Shown: piece after piece, positions 1-13,224 of the stretch
Layout of the letters: the number at the start of each line of letters is the position of its first letter
Position numbering within the stretch: position 1 is the stretch's first letter
Assembly (NCBI GenBank): GCA_963971425.1
Contig: OZ020520.1
Location: forward strand, 4,072,553-4,136,552
DNA from: Bryoerythrophyllum caledonicum
Taxonomy: Eukaryota; Streptophyta; Bryopsida; Pottiales; Pottiaceae
Length of the DNA stretch: 64,000 nucleotides
Direction: 5' to 3'
Program-made: the position numbers and the translations under genes
The notes under the pieces: generated by a model
Databases searched by the model: none
What the model was told of the DNA's origin: nothing
The model's input: only the letters and a program-made list of their open reading frames with translations

Positions 1-119
1 GACTCACACAAAGCTTTTAGCAATGACCATCTACAGTAATAATTTAAAAAAGGAATGATATAAATTGACACCATAGGAACCTGCCTTAACCTTGAAGAGT
101 CCCCCAAAGAGACTCATGG

Positions 120-830
120 GTCTTTAGGAGTTGAAGGACGGAGCCGATGACTGTGGAATCAATCCCAATTTCCATTCTACTGTGTACTGTAATTTTCCAT
201 CAAATATAAGGGTCATGTTTTTATTTTTTTATTATAGAGATGAGATCACATGTTATATTCATGTAATAAATAAATTCAAATTTTTTTGGAAAATTTTGAA
301 TTTATTGTGTTCTTTTGAAGAAAAAGTGAAGAAAGTTCATATCAAATTCAAAGTATGCTAAAAAAGTTAAAAATTTCATCAAAGGTGTACATTTCAGGGA
401 CAAAACTTGTGGTGTAAATAATACTTCCGTACTCAGAAAAAATTTGAAAATTGGTTTCAGGCCCAAAGTTCAAATTGTAATAACTTATCCATATTTCAGT
501 ATTTTTTGAAATTTCAAACTATAATGAAAACTAGACTTCATAAAACTCACTTCATTAGTTGAACTAAGAATAAAAAAATATCATTTTAATGACTCGAATT
601 CAGATTTAAAGCTAGAGCAAGAAGTTTCTAAACTAGACTACATTGAGATCAATGTCAAAAACATTTTCTTCTTTAGAAATAACATGATTACCTTAATAAG
701 ACACGTTCCATCAACATCTAATATTTACACACACAATGAACTCTCCTCAAAGAATTAGATGAGAAACGACCGTTTACAGCAATAATCATCCTCAAAATGT
801 CATCCAAGCAACCACTTTTTAGCTACTCTG
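120..830 (+). repeat. Dispersed repeat, copy A
   Basis: An AT-rich stretch of about 700 bp that matches 30160-30800 in the same orientation, by eye roughly 75-80% alike. Shared landmarks are AATCAATCCCAATTTCCATT near 160, AACTAGACTTCATAA near 533 and AATGTCATCCAAG near 797, in the same order in both copies. No coding sequence is recognisable. It is probably part of a non-coding transposon, but neither terminus could be set. Confidence 0.7.
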
Positions 831-884
831 GAGTTTAAGAGTCAATCCTTTCTTTGTCACTTCAAACACTATAATCTTGAAGTG

Positions 885-1060
885 ACTGGACAGGTCGCCG
901 GGCGATCGGGCACCGACCGGGGGTAAATTAGGCGACCGCCAATTTACCCCCGTTCGGACGCACAAGACGTTCGGGAGCTTGGATTTTGGACGAATGTGAC
1001 AATCTAGGTACAAGCGCCTAGTAGGGAGGCGCGGTTGTCAAGATTTAGGGGCGTTCAAGT
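885..1060. repeat. GC-rich patch with a strong hairpin
   Basis: A GC-rich island in AT-rich DNA. GGGGGTAAATT at about 925 pairs with AATTTACCCCC at about 951 across a short GGCGACCGCC loop. The flanks start with GACAGG and end with TTGTC, weakly resembling MITE ends, but no target-site duplication was found. Short ORFs across it are not credible genes. Confidence 0.35.
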
Positions 1061-1279
1061 TTAAAGATTGGGCTCCCAAATTAAAAAAGTTTGTTCAAGG
1101 CTGGTTAAAAAAATAGAGATGGCTGCAATGACAAGTGTGTACAATTTGCATTCAATTAATGAAATACTTGTCATTCATGAAGCGTACAATGTTGCAGGAT
1201 AATTGTGAAGAAAAAAAAATGTAATTTGGTTTAAATCAAAGATTTATAAAAATTGTAGTGGCCATTGTCGTCCTCCTAC

Positions 1280-2220
1280 TACTATATAGTCTGCTCTACT
1301 TGATATGTCTACTCATGATTCAAGGACTCCCACCGTGCCCCTTGGTCTAGCTCTATCATCACAAAGAATGTTGCGCCTTGCCCGCATTCGAGTCCGCCAA
1401 TATGGACCATCCACGTTAGTAAAATTATGCAATATTTGCAAGTTTTTCAACTATTCCAACGTTTGCAATGTCAATGGACTATGCTCATCTAAAGATAGCC
1501 CATTGCATCATTTTTCTATTGCTCTCTCCACTCTAAGAGATCCATTCCGATTGCAATCCAACTATCCATGTCAGAACTTCCGCGATGATTCGTGATCAAC
1601 TTCCCCGCTTTGTTCCATACGAGGCCTTGACGGTGTTGACCAAACTGGAATTGTTTGTTCTTGGAATCCCAATATCCGTTTAAAGTTTGATAGAAGAAAT
1701 TCCGCCTGCCTTGGTCACTAAGATCACATCCAATGATATTCTGACACACCTTCACAATCTCTTGATGATTGTGCTTCCACCCAAACATTGCACTAATATC
1801 ATTTTTGAACACCAAATGCGTAATGATACGCCAACTCTAGATCAAATCTTTGCCCCATTGATTGCGGTATCCTTTACTAGAGGTAGTATTAGGATTTCTC
1901 TCATGGTTTGGTGACATGTACAGAGTGAGTCGAAATACCTCGCACATGCGTTTGTATAACAAAGATTTGCAACATGGACAAAATCTTCTAACCAAAAACA
2001 TGCTTATTAAGCACATTGGATGGAACTTGCACTGACATGATCCAAGTGCCTATGCACCCTCAAGGCAAAACAAATTGTAACACACCGGGCATTCGGTTCC
2101 ATCTGACATCCATGGTGCTGGATTTGGCCAAAGTTTTTCCCCCTTGAACTCCTAGCCTCATTTGGAGATTATGGCATGGGGTCACGGTCGACTAGGCTAG
2201 TATGAAAAACCTGTGACAAA
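1280..2220 (-). pseudogene. Possible decayed ORF, unrecognised
   Basis: The minus strand at 1815-1516 is open for 99 codons (GWKHNHQEIVKVCQNI ... DSWIAIGMDLLEWRE), and shorter open pieces flank it in other frames. The composition is protein-like, but I do not recognise a family and there is no credible start or splice context. It may be a transposon ORF fragment. Confidence 0.2.
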
Positions 2221-2369
2221 GGGTTTTGCGTGGAGGATACGTCTCTTGCACTCCAGTGCCAACTTCACCTTGATTTTGAAAATGAATTTATGAATAAGAT
2301 TACTGACTTCTTCAACATGATTAGAAAACAAAATTATCTCCAATCCGCTTTATGCTGCGATCAGAAGAA

Positions 2370-2500
2370 GTATATCTCTCATTCATACATACTTGTCACA
2401 TGTATTTCAAATCGGACAAATATACTTCTTCTGAGAGGTTCATGAGGCGAAATACTTTGAAATTTTTGTGATACATTCATACTAGAGTGTGCTCATATAT
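2370..2500 (+). repeat. Dispersed repeat, inverted partner at 28575-28700
   Basis: About 130 bp here matches the reverse complement of 28575-28700. Both contain, in order, a CATACTTGTCACATGTATTT-like block, an ACAAATATACTTCTTCTGAG-like block and a GCGAAATACTT block. It lies just upstream of the retroelement remnant and has no coding potential. Confidence 0.55.
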
Positions 2501-3291
2501 TATGTTTTAAAATTCCTCATTGCGAACCTAATTTAACTTTTATTGGCAAAAAACTGGCTTTTTTTCAACCATCTTAAATTAGGGATTGCTATTGGTTATT
2601 CCTCCAAATTCTTATCCAAATAAGTACAACAAACGTACATGTATCTTGTCACATGAAGTGTTTTCAAAAAACCGATTTTTGTTTAGGGTTTCCTTCGAAA
2701 ACAAGTTTTTGGAGTCGAGTTGCATCATATATACTACGCAGTATATGTGGTATATTTTCATACTATGTTGTGGGACTCCGTTCCCCCATGTTGCCGGAAG
2801 TTAACCTTAAATTCCGGCCAAAATAAAAAAATTAGTTAATTAGTTACGACAGTGTGTGGTGGAATGCAACCTATAATGTTGATGTAAGAATAAAGTTGGA
2901 TGGGCCAGACTGCAAACCCTAATTAAGCCTAAAACTGTTAAAAGTGGGGCCGGAGCATTTAATGGAATTCCGGGGGAGTCAGTTATCCGGAACCAACGGC
3001 CGGAACCGTCGCCATCAACTGTCATCATGACTCTGTACTAACGGCCGGACTACTTAAGGTTGGGGTTCGGGGGGAAAACTCTTTCTTCTCCATTTCTTCC
3101 TAGCGTACTGGGGTTTCACGTTAGGGTTTCCTTCTTCTCTGTCTCTCTCTCTCTTACAGTTTTCTAAGTGCTGGCCGTTAGGTTTTGAAGCTTAGACGGT
3201 TAGATCGGATGTGCGTCCGTTAGGGAGAGCTTTTGAGAGGACGGTGCGTGCAGGGACTACCTTGAGAGACTGTGAGGTCGCAGGAATTCCC

Positions 3292-5353
3292 ATGAAGTCT
3301 GTGCCGATGGCCAAGAAGAAGCGAACGGACAGAGACGAGCGCGACCGAAGAGATGAAGAGCTGGCAATTGTGCTCCCGCCCTTGGCCCGCGTTCTTTTGG
3401 ACATTCCAGAGGACCTGGACAAATTTAACCTCCTGAAGTCGAGCTTGAAGACTATGGATTGTAAGGGTTTGCTCGAAGTCCTCTGGGGCATGCGGGAGGA
3501 GGTCTACGTCCGGGAACTCATAGGCACCCCGGATGAGAAGTACAAGGGGTTGATGAGAGCCCATCCAAAAAACTGGGGAGTCCCGGAATGGTCGCAGGCG
3601 TACGATTTCCGGGGCGGCCGCACCAAGGTGATGGAACGGCGGGACGAGTTCCTGACGGACGAGTTTGCCGGACCGGCGGACCCGAAGGACAGTTACAATC
3701 TGTAGGATCTTAAGCACCTGGACGCCCAGCTCGTGCTAGGGTTTTTAAACCCTATCTTCCATCCGGAAAAGCCGAAGAGGGTGGTGGCGAAGTGGGCCTG
3801 TACCTTCCTCGAGGCACTCCGGGAGAAGATAGTCGTAGACTGGGGGACGTTCATGACGGACATGATCAACCGTCTTGTCGCCAACCTCCAGAGGGTGAAG
3901 AAGACGGCAACACCCCTGGCATCCTATGTGGTGCACCTCTATGCGCACCACCAGCAGCTCACTCCGGCGGAAATCCGGAAGTACGACGAAGTCCTCAACT
4001 TCCAGAAGTACGGAGGGGATGAGTCTGAAGAGGAAGAATCCGGAGAGGGGGAGCCTGCTCCAGAAGCAGCCACCACAAGCACTCCTGAAGGCCGGAAGGT
4101 CCTGAAGAGACCTCGGGGGAAGGAACCCGAGATGGAGAGTCCGGGCATCCATAGCTCATCCGCGTCGTCCGGAGAAGACGAGTCCGGACCTGCGGAAAGC
4201 ACCAGCCGGAAGAAGAGGACGGTGGACCGGGACGATTCTAAGGGTCAGCTCAAGTTGATGGACGAGCTCACCCGCGACATTGGCTGGAGAGTTGGGCTCC
4301 TTAAGGAGACCAACTACATCATCACCAACAGCGTGGAGCAAATCTTCCGGAGTCTGGGCGTCGAATGGCTGGAGGACGCCATCAACAGGGTGGAGGAACT
4401 CCGGAGCCGGGAGGTGGGCACGAAAGCACTGCACACCCAAATCGCTTATCTGTACAGGGCCAGTAATGATATGGAGTGGAAGATGAAGCAATACCTTGCG
4501 GAGGCAGCGCTGGCGGTGACAGCCCGGAAACTGGCCGAGGAGAAGGCCAACGCTTCTGCAGCAGCCTTGCTTGAGGTCCAGGCAGCCCTAGATATTCCGG
4601 TTGACGTGGTCAACTGGAGCCGGCTCTTCACCGAACTGGTGGAGAAGAAGGAGAAGGTCACTCGGGCCAACATCATCCGGTTCCTCCTTGATCAGGCGGA
4701 TAAGATGGGACAAACCTGGGAGCAGATGAAGTTGCTGGTCGACAGCATCATCGTGGAGTTTCCGGAAGAACCAGCCGCACGTGGACCGGAAGGCACCCCG
4801 ACCACAACACGAACCGCAGGCCCTCCGGAACCACCAACCAAGACCCTTAGCTCCGGGCACTTCAGCGAATCCGGAGTCTCTAGACACTCCGTCGCTTCGG
4901 ACACCAACGGAGGGAATCGTACTTCCCAATCCGAGCACGAGTGAGATCCTGAAGACCCTGTCAGATTTTCTATCGCCACCCAACATGCGGCTGCGAGATC
5001 CTCCGATGGAAGGCGACCTTCCGGTACCCTCCAAGTCTGTGTCCCGGAGGTTGGCTCCCGGACTAGGGAGTCCGTCCGGAAGTTACCGAGACTTGGTCCA
5101 AGAGACCAGGTCAGCTTCCGCGACAGAACTGCCAGCACCGTCGATCCCGGAAGGATCACCGGAACAGCCCCCTCCACCGCTGGACGCCAAGACTCCGGTG
5201 GTTGCTGTTCCTCCAACAGCCGAACCATCGACTCGGAAGACCAACCTTTTGCCTGCAACGTCAAAGAAGGCGAAGGGCAAGCAACACGTTCTGGTCGAGA
5301 TCTCTCCCTCCCGCCGGAGTGGGAGGAATCGGGGCCCAGGTGCTTCGACTTAG
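3292..5353 (+). pseudogene. Retroelement gag-like gene, broken
   Basis: The first ATG of the open frame is 3292 (MKSVPMAKKKRTDRDERDRR), so the protein begins with a basic tract. The frame runs to a TAG at 3703-3705 and continues open in the same frame to 4944. A +1 shift somewhere in 4781-4940 then leads into a proline-rich basic tail ending at 5353 (SPSRRSGRNRG). An acidic segment (about 4020-4065), a basic KKR cluster (about 4207) and a helical region rich in Ala/Glu/Lys (4260-4700) follow each other. The helical, charged, proline-tailed layout suits a gag or plant element ORF1, and no protease, integrase or reverse transcriptase is visible. Its GC content is clearly higher than its surroundings. 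I infer a non-autonomous or truncated retroelement. The one TAG is compatible with a CAG to TAG change. Confidence 0.55.
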
Positions 5354-6560
5354 GTCAGTTAGGATATTTTGTTTGTAGTTCTTTTTTGAGTTTTATATTC
5401 CGGATCGGCAGCAATTAACGATGGGGCCCCATGTGCACCCGGCTATTGACGGAATCGACGGCCAGATTAGTTAGAATCGGGATTCCGGGGTTTGGAACTG
5501 TTCCGTGATTTGTGGATCTGAGATCCAATCTGGAACTTTTCCGGATTTCTCGGATCTTTCAGATAAGATCTAGCAGATTTCCCGTAGGAGTAGGTTGGAG
5601 GAAATCTGAGTTTAGAGAAAGCTCAATAAGTACTTAGTAGTGGGGTTTTGGGAAAAACCTCTCATCTTGTCTTTCTCACTTAGTAATATATTGCACTACT
5701 TGTATTAGATTGGCTCTCTTGTACTTCCAGTGTATGTGGTATAGACTTTGTGGGTAGCGGATCCATTCTTGTGGGAGAAGTTGTGTCAATATCCCTCTGG
5801 AGTGTGGTGAAGGTTAGTTCGGATAGAGGAATACCGGTCAAGATCCGTGTCGGGAGATCGCCTGGGAGAGCTGGAGGGCTATTGCAGAGGTGTGCCTGGT
5901 AGGCTCCAGGGTTTGGAAGTAGCGAGGAGGGGAGGGGACGAATTGCAGAGGTGTTCCTGGTAGTCCCTAGGAAACGGAGTAATCCGTGTTAACCTGAATT
6001 CCGGTCAAAGCCGGAGTTTTCCCCCAAGATAGGAAAAAACCCGATGCGTAGGTCTAGACGGAGTACTCTGACAAGATAGCATCATCGTCCCCGGAGGATT
6101 ACAATTCACTCACCGGAATGTCGTTGTAGTCCGGACTTATCTCTGCGTAACCGCATCCGGAAGGCCTTCCGGATGTCGTGAGAGTCTAAGTCTAGCAGCA
6201 ACAATCAATTCATCTGGTTAGCAGAGTAGAAGAGTGGTGTTCGATCACTATAAGTTCCGGACAGTGGGGGTCTAGCCACTGTAAGTCACAAGGCAGTGGG
6301 AAATCCAGCCACTTACACAAAACAAGATCAGTGGACTCCGGCCACTCGTTTAAAAACTCCAGGAGCCCCTCTGAGGAGGATCAAAGACAAATCAAACTAC
6401 CCTCCCGACTTCCGGAAATTACTTTCCGGAAATCATTGTACATAATCCAGACTCCGGAAGGATCCGGATCTACTCTACTAAAGCTAAGAAGATAGCTAAC
6501 CTATAAACAATTGTTGTAGTAAGTTAAGAAAGTTGGAGTATTTGGAAAAGAACATTAGGT
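5354..6560 (+). other. Non-coding tail of the gag-like element
   Basis: No gene is seen. The segment shares the TCCGGA-rich composition of the ORF upstream and carries short direct repeats: TTGCAGAGGTGT followed by CCTGGTAG at about 5884 and 5944, and several CAGTGG-centred repeats from 6265 to 6345. It looks like the 3' untranslated part of the same element. I searched for an LTR pair with the region before 3200 and found none. Confidence 0.4.
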
Positions 6561-8780
6561 CTCTGTGGGAACGAAACCGGAGCGGTTACTTTGGAAGCAT
6601 TTAGTGACGATTGGATGCATTCCGGAGGAATACTGTCTCTACGAACTGCAACATGTGCAATATGCAGTATTCTCCTCCTCCCGTAAAAGTTCGGCCACTT
6701 ACAAAACGACATGTTTTAGTTCAGACTTATCCTGAAAGCTATCAAGGTATCTCCAGTGAATCAGGAGTTCAACTACTTCTTAACAATCGTCATTGATGTC
6801 AATGAAGCGCCAACCTTGGGAGTAGCATGGCCGACTTTGCTTCATTACTGTATTGTCCACTATCAATGTGGCGCACCGTTGAGCGTCTCCATGCCAAAAG
6901 TGGCTCATGCTCATGCCCACTATCACCATGTTGACACGTTCACGTAAAGGGGTGGAAGCAAGCTAGGGTGGAGCACTTAGTACGTCATGAGCAGTTTTTT
7001 CAGGGGGTTCCAAACTTCAATGGCTGGATTAGTAGTGCTCCCAATGCAAAAGTACTAATGTTTTTGGCAATGATGTTAGCAATACTAATGAATATTATAA
7101 AATTGTTTTGCTTTACTCCAAAAAACATTGGGAACACATAAATATATGTACTTTTTTAACTTTCAAAAAGTACATCATAGTTTGGATAAAAACAACAAAA
7201 GTACGAATATTATGTTGTTTGACAAAAGATAGTACAAATTCACACTTAGATAATGGAAGAACATGTTTAAAGCCTTCAAATGCACATTAAAAGTTGTGAT
7301 AATTTTTAGTCGCTCATTGTGATTTTTACGGTCAAAGTGCTAAAATTATTTTTGGGCAAAATATATTCAAAAATGATCCAAACTTCGTTTTTTTTTTCAG
7401 TATCCAGTCGCTTTAAGGGGATCCCCATGTGGGTAGTAAACTGATTTTCAAGTAATATGAGTAAAAGGTGGCAAACAGAAACACCTTCCACTCCCGCAAA
7501 GGTACAAATTTTGTACAAATTAAACCTCTTAAACGCCTTCAAAACCTACAATAGGCGTGACTTTCGAGGCTCCTAAAGCCGCGCGTGTCACACCACCTGC
7601 CAGACTTTAGGAATGCTAAAAATATTCATGTTTATACTCAATGTACACAAGGCAAATTGGATCCCAAAGAAGGGTTGACTTTTACCACTTTTTTGGTACA
7701 ATAGGTTGTCCGAAAGTGCACCCACCTTAGTGTGCTTCTACCCAAAGATTCATGACGTTTGTATGGACACCAAGCGCTAACAACAGGAACAAGTGAGTGT
7801 CGTTTACATCTGTTACAGTTATCCAATTATTGACGTTGAGAAGCACCGTCAGAACTTGAAACTGACCGGTTTAGGGTTTCTTGCTGTGTCGACACTTGTT
7901 TCATTAACAACCTTTGGATCGCAGTACAACGCCGATTTCAACTTCAACAATGTTTTTAACATTGCAAGTCGGGGCAAAGTTTTGGTGATCTCGACAGTCA
8001 CAACATACCGTGGTGACAAATCATTGTAGACTTCATGATAAGGTGTGTACCTGCACTATCCTGTCTTTCAATCAACTTTCACGGTTTGTGTCCAGAAAAT
8101 AGCTCCAGTGACTTGGTAAATGAAGTGACAAATCTAGGTTCAACAAGTACACCATCGTCATGAGATGCATATGTGAACCTTAAATCGTTAACGTAATAAA
8201 TTTAGCACAATAGTGGCCTTTCAGTCATGAAAATTTCAAAAGTATATTGGGAGGTTTGGTTATTCTTGCTACCTAGGTTTAGGATTAAAGGTTAAGGATT
8301 AATGGTTTAGGATGCACATCCAACTTGACTGTACGAGGATATTAAGAATTGATGAGGTCAACTTTATCTATTCATTTCTATAAATTCATACTCGCTCTCA
8401 ATGACATGGTTAACTACAGACTTTCAACTTCGGCGTGCACATACTAACCACGGAGTCAAGCTAGTCCAGATGTTGTAGACACTATTGGTGACAATATACG
8501 AATATCTGGTCAGCAATGACATGATTCTACCAAGACAGTAAGTAATCTTGAACTTCAGGTAACTAGCTCATGATTCAGTGAATGTAAAATGCCACCCATG
8601 TCACAATCCATCATGATTCTACAGACATTGTAATGTACACGTACACTGTACTTTCTATAGGAGAGTTCGTGTAGTTTCATTACATCTCCTTTATATTCTC
8701 ATGTCGATGTGGCGTACAATATTGTTATCATGTTATGCAAGTGAGGGCACGTAGATTATACGTCTGAATCGTATTCTACA
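6561..8780. other. No recognisable gene
   Basis: AT-rich DNA with only short ORFs that show no domain, no splice context and no repeat partner in this window. Confidence 0.5.
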
Positions 8781-8790
8781 TTGCTGCAGG

Positions 8791-9164
8791 ATATGGGAGA
8801 AGTCGATTATGGGAGGGATAACGAGGTGCATTATGCCATGATGAAATGGCTTGCTGATTTTAAGTATGATTGGAACAAAGATGAGGAGCTCGTCACTATG
8901 TGTCATGTCTTTCGTAGAATTTGCTCCGTTGACATGGACAATGTGAAGTTCTTACAAACTTGGGTGTCAAACGAGTCGCACAAAGTAAACATTGAAGAGA
9001 GTAGTGAGATGACTCTATTGTATTGCAAGATGGCTATGTTTGATAAGTTGGATGAGCCGCATTCAAGAGAAGATTCTTTACCATCTAGTAGTAAATCACA
9101 CCTGAGAATATTGAGTAATGTGACCTTAGAAATTATGATGTTTCATAGGCAGCGACGTACTTAG
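8791..9164 (+). CDS. Hypothetical exon next to the transposase
   Basis: An open frame starts right after a good acceptor (TTGCTGCAG, ending at about 8790) and runs to the stop at 9162-9164. The product is about 120 residues, rich in Met, Glu and Asp (MGEVDYGRDNEVHYAMMKW ...), with no motif I recognise. It lies 300 bp upstream of the transposase start, in the same orientation, with AT-rich DNA between. It may be the last exon of another gene of the same large element, or a relic. The reading frame has no internal stop. Confidence 0.35.
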
Positions 9165-10589
9165 TTGAAATTTTCTATAATGTTGACATCATGTTGATCT
9201 CATAGCATTCTCATGCCGAATGTAATTGTAGCTAGTACGCTACTACACACACATAGTTTGGTGGCCAATGACCATGCTTTCGTCATTGAGTATTGTGTAT
9301 AGTAGTGCGTGCATAGTATTGGTGGCTGTACTTTTGTAATTTAATATACAATATAGTGTTCCATACGTAGATATGGTATCTATACTTCAATTACTTATTT
9401 TTATGTATACTACTGTACTTCATGCATTCTAGTACTCATAGTGGTATTTTGGCTTCTAGTAATGGTTACTACTAGGACTGGAGATCAACGGAGGAGTGTG
9501 GGTTGCTCTACACCAACTGTAGGAACGTCGGTACATGAAGACAATGCTACGCTGGCTCGAGAGAATGTGGCTAAGAGACAACGACGTTCAAGAGCAAGAA
9601 AATGGGAACTGGAGGAGAGGTCGTTTCAACTAGCTGCTGTAGCTACGGATCTAGGTCAGGACTTATTTGACCGTAGAGATGTGCACAGGGTCTCATCACT
9701 CATTTTGAATTTCATTCTGAAGGAACTTGTGAATGCTGGAGAGGGTTCTATGTATAGCCAGGCTGTATTGGAACCAGTATTTTCTAACAAGAAGGTAGCC
9801 TTGCATTTGCCTGAGTACTACCGTAGTCACTCTAAAGTTCAAGCTAGCCATGCATTTCTGGAATCGTATAGAAATGAATTGCGGCTATTGAAAAACCCGT
9901 GCTCTAAGGAAAAACTTGTAAGGAAGAAGGCCTTGTTGGAGGCTGCGGTGAGTACCGATGTGTCGGGCGTACGAGCGTTGTTGAAGGTTCTAGGAGCAAA
10001 TCCTAAGTGCATTGTTGCAGCAGTGCAACGTCACCATAGTCTACAGTCAAGCGGGTCCTCCATTTTCATATTGGCTGAGCGAAAGAAGAGGCTTGGTCTG
10101 TCCACGATCGCAAAGGACCTAGTCATAGCCCGATGGTGTTCAAAAACACGTGTGAGTCCTAACAAGAAGTACGTAAGGAGAAGGCGTTTAGAGCCACATG
10201 TATACGCGACGCATGCAACCCACCTCCTCCTTGAGAGTCAGATACTTCTAAGCACCTTCTCAAGTGTGAAATTAAACTTTGTGTAGGGAGAATATTGTAC
10301 TGGTCCAAAAGTGATACATTCTTTGTTTCAGTGTGTTGTATACTTAATAAGTCCTAAGTAGTACACCTGCATTGTATTCACGGCTCTTTGTGGTCATTTG
10401 TCATATACCAATATTCTTCTACACACTTGAATGTTGTGAATCTAGTTATTATGTCTAGACTTGAACACGTTGTATAGGTCCATAGCCAACACCTATATGG
10501 TCAATTGGTGTACTTGTGACATCCACACCCAAATTTTGCGTACACAGTCCTTTTGTCTTCGTATACTCATTAGGGGTCTTTGACATACT

Positions 10590-11240
10590 TCAGATCTTCT
10601 TCTTGAAGTATGTCATCCACAGGATATAGAGTCATATAAACATTGACGAAGTATATACTTAGGAGTCTTTCATAGGGTATATTCTTGTGTATTCTTTTTC
10701 TGGATATTAATACGTAGTCCATCCTCAGACATGAGGGGTCCAATGCCCAATGGTTGTATACTTGGTCACACTATTCATGTATGTATGTAAATGGTTTGTA
10801 CAAAATCTAGGATGTTTAGTACACAGTCCTTGTATGTTGACATACTTTGTGGAGGTCTACTGCATACTTCAGAAGTCCTTCTTAGGTATGTCCTCCCCAT
10901 GTGGGTCTGAAGTTATATACACTTTGAGGAAGTTCATACTCATTGTCCAACAGATGGGTATATACTCATATATACTTTGTCTGTATACAGTTGTACATAG
11001 TCTATCCTTAGACATGAGGGGTCCAATGTCCAATGGTTGTATATTTGTGGATGTCTTTTGCATACTTCAGAAGTCTTTCTTGAGGTATGTCCTCAACAAG
11101 ATATATAATTACATACACTTTGAGGAAGTACATACTCATGAATCATTCACTCGTTGTTTACTAATGTATACTTTGTGAGGGTATGAACACATAGTCCATC
11201 GTCATATCTTTGTGGTTCAAGGTCAATATTTGAATTTTTG
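10590..11240 (+). repeat. Degenerate tandem repeat inside intron 1
   Basis: Three degenerate units contain, in order, CTTCAGA-AGTC-TTCTT, GGTATGTCCTC, an ATACACTTTGAGGAAG-like block and a CAGACATGAGGGGTCCAATG-like block. They start near 10590, 10867 and 11064. The units are rich in TATAC. The array lies wholly in the inferred first intron of the transposase gene and explains that intron's length (1,130 bp). Confidence 0.6.
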
Positions 11241-12602
11241 TTGTGTAAAGCTGTCATGTCATCTTCGGACCATGCATGCTTTATACTTCGAAGATAGGCA
11301 CATGGTATGTCTAGAACAGCGTTTATAGACATATACACTTCGACTGGGAATGTTGTACACATTAATGATGGTTTCTTGCGTGGTACCTCGTGCAGGCTTC
11401 TTTGTACGACCAATTTAGGGTTGCGCATCCAGATGAGCCCATCTCTATGTGCGCATTTGAAAGACTGAGGCCGTACTTCGTGAAAAAATGCAACGACTGG
11501 AATGTCTGTTGCTGTAGGTACCACGTGGAGCTTGACATATTGCGTCAAGCCCTACAGTCGGTCAGAGACTCAACTAGAGGTTTCCACGCTGGATATTTTT
11601 GCCAATGTAGATGCGTAGTATGTTGTAGTGAGAATGGTGTCCCATGTTCGGCACATTTGAAGAGCTTTGATGGAGTCACTAAAATGTGGGAGCTAGTTGT
11701 ATGTCAAACGGAGGAGAACGACGAATTTCACCGGCTAGAGTGTCTGATGGGAGAGTGTGGAAGATGTGGAGGACATACGTTGCCACTTTGCCGGCTTGAG
11801 ACCTCAACGACGGAGTTTCGACTGAAGTGGCGCCGATTTGATATACATGTTGTGGGAGTTGGTGATGACGGGAGACCTAAGAAGAGAATAGGGGAAGTGT
11901 ACATCACTATAAGAAACCCGTGTTTTTTGTCACGTCCTGAATCATGTCCCAGGAGACATGTAGACATCCGAATTTACATCCCTCTGACGTACCAACGCGT
12001 GTAACACGCTGTAGCGCGTGGGGACATCACCAAAAACGCGAGGACATCCCTGCGACAGGGACGATTTTCGGAGATTTTGGGAGGCTGGAAATGGTGCCAA
12101 CTGGGCGCCGCGTAGACGACACCTAAGCGGCAGGATGACGGGCAATGCCACATGGCCGGGAAATTCATCCTCTCCATTGGTGACGTGGCATATGACGTGG
12201 CATGTGACGTGGATCCACGTGGCCTCTGATGTGGACCCGGGAAAGAGTGACGTGGCGTGCCACGTCAGCAGATATTTGCGTGGTTTTTTTTTCAGATTCG
12301 TGTTTGCGGGGACGTCATTGGTAACATGGCTGTGTTTTTTAAGATGTCCCGAGTTGACGTGGAGATGTCCTGCTCGACGTCTACGCCAACGCTACCTGGA
12401 TTTTGATGCTGATTTTGTTGAACATCGCCATGCCCTAGAGGACGTGGCGATGGACATGATCGCGTCCTCCAATACATTGCCGACCCATGGTCGTCGGCAC
12501 TGAGGGTGTCATTGCAGACGTCTCAAAGAACTTATGCGTGTCTGACGTGACATCCCCTGATGCATGGTATTGTTGATGTTGTGTATGTCATGGTGTTTTG
12601 AG

Positions 12603-12690
12603 GGACATCAAGAGATGTTGTACAAGACATGAATACGTTGTACAAGACATGAGTATGTTGTACAAGACATGAGTACAAGACATGAATACC
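12603..12690 (+). repeat. Short tandem repeat TTGTACAAGACATGA
   Basis: Three to four copies of a roughly 24-bp unit built on GTTGTACAAGACATGAATAC lie in the left half of the CACTA element. The unit contains the ACATG/GACAT words of the subterminal repeats. Confidence 0.6.
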
Positions 12691-12907
12691 TCATCTTACA
12701 TGTAACATGTACATTCATCCAAATTCATGCTTAGTGGCCTACTTGCAAATGTGGTAATATGATATACACGCAATTTAAAATATGTCTCCATAGACACGGG
12801 GATGTTTCAAAAGACGTCCCTGCGTTTCCTAAGTGCTGCGGCATACGTCTTCTACAACATGGTCACGTCTATATGTCGCTCACAGCACATTGCATGTCCA
12901 ACACTGC

Positions 12908-13084
12908 ACCTCTAACCTCTACACTCTAAACTCTAACCTCTACACTCAAAACTCTAACCTCTACACTCTAAACTCTTACCTCTACACTCAAAACTCTAAC
13001 CTCTACACTCTAAACTCTAACATTCTAACTTGTAAACTCAGTCTACACTCTAAAACTCCAACCTCTACATTCTAAACTCTAACT
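12908..13084 (+). repeat. 21-bp minisatellite in the CACTA element
   Basis: Five or more units of CTCTAACCTCTACACTCWAA alternate between TCTAAA and TCAAAA endings, giving a higher-order two-unit pattern. The array then degrades. It looks telomere-like but is not the plant TTTAGGG sequence. Confidence 0.8.
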
Positions 13085-13142
13085 ACTTGGAGAAATGAAG
13101 GCCAAAGTGAGCTTTGTGCAACCTCAAATTCTACTTAAAGGT

Positions 13143-13224
13143 CTCATGACCTAACTATGGCTGCAGCAGCTAACCCTAGCCGCCTCATGACCTAACTATG
13201 GCTGGAGCAGCTAACCCTCGCCGC
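13143..13224 (+). repeat. Tandem duplication of a 41-bp unit
   Basis: Two adjacent 41-bp copies begin CTCATGACCTAACTATGGCT and end AACCCTAGCCGC or AACCCTCGCCGC, differing at two positions. They lie inside the CACTA element. Confidence 0.8.

Noticed and set aside
819-1013. A small minus-strand ORF over the hairpin
   Set aside because: It is a by-product of the GC-rich inverted repeat, with no start context or domain.
2600-6600. An LTR pair around the gag-like gene
   Set aside because: The sequences before 3200 and after 5350 share composition but no alignable repeat or TG...CA ends was seen.
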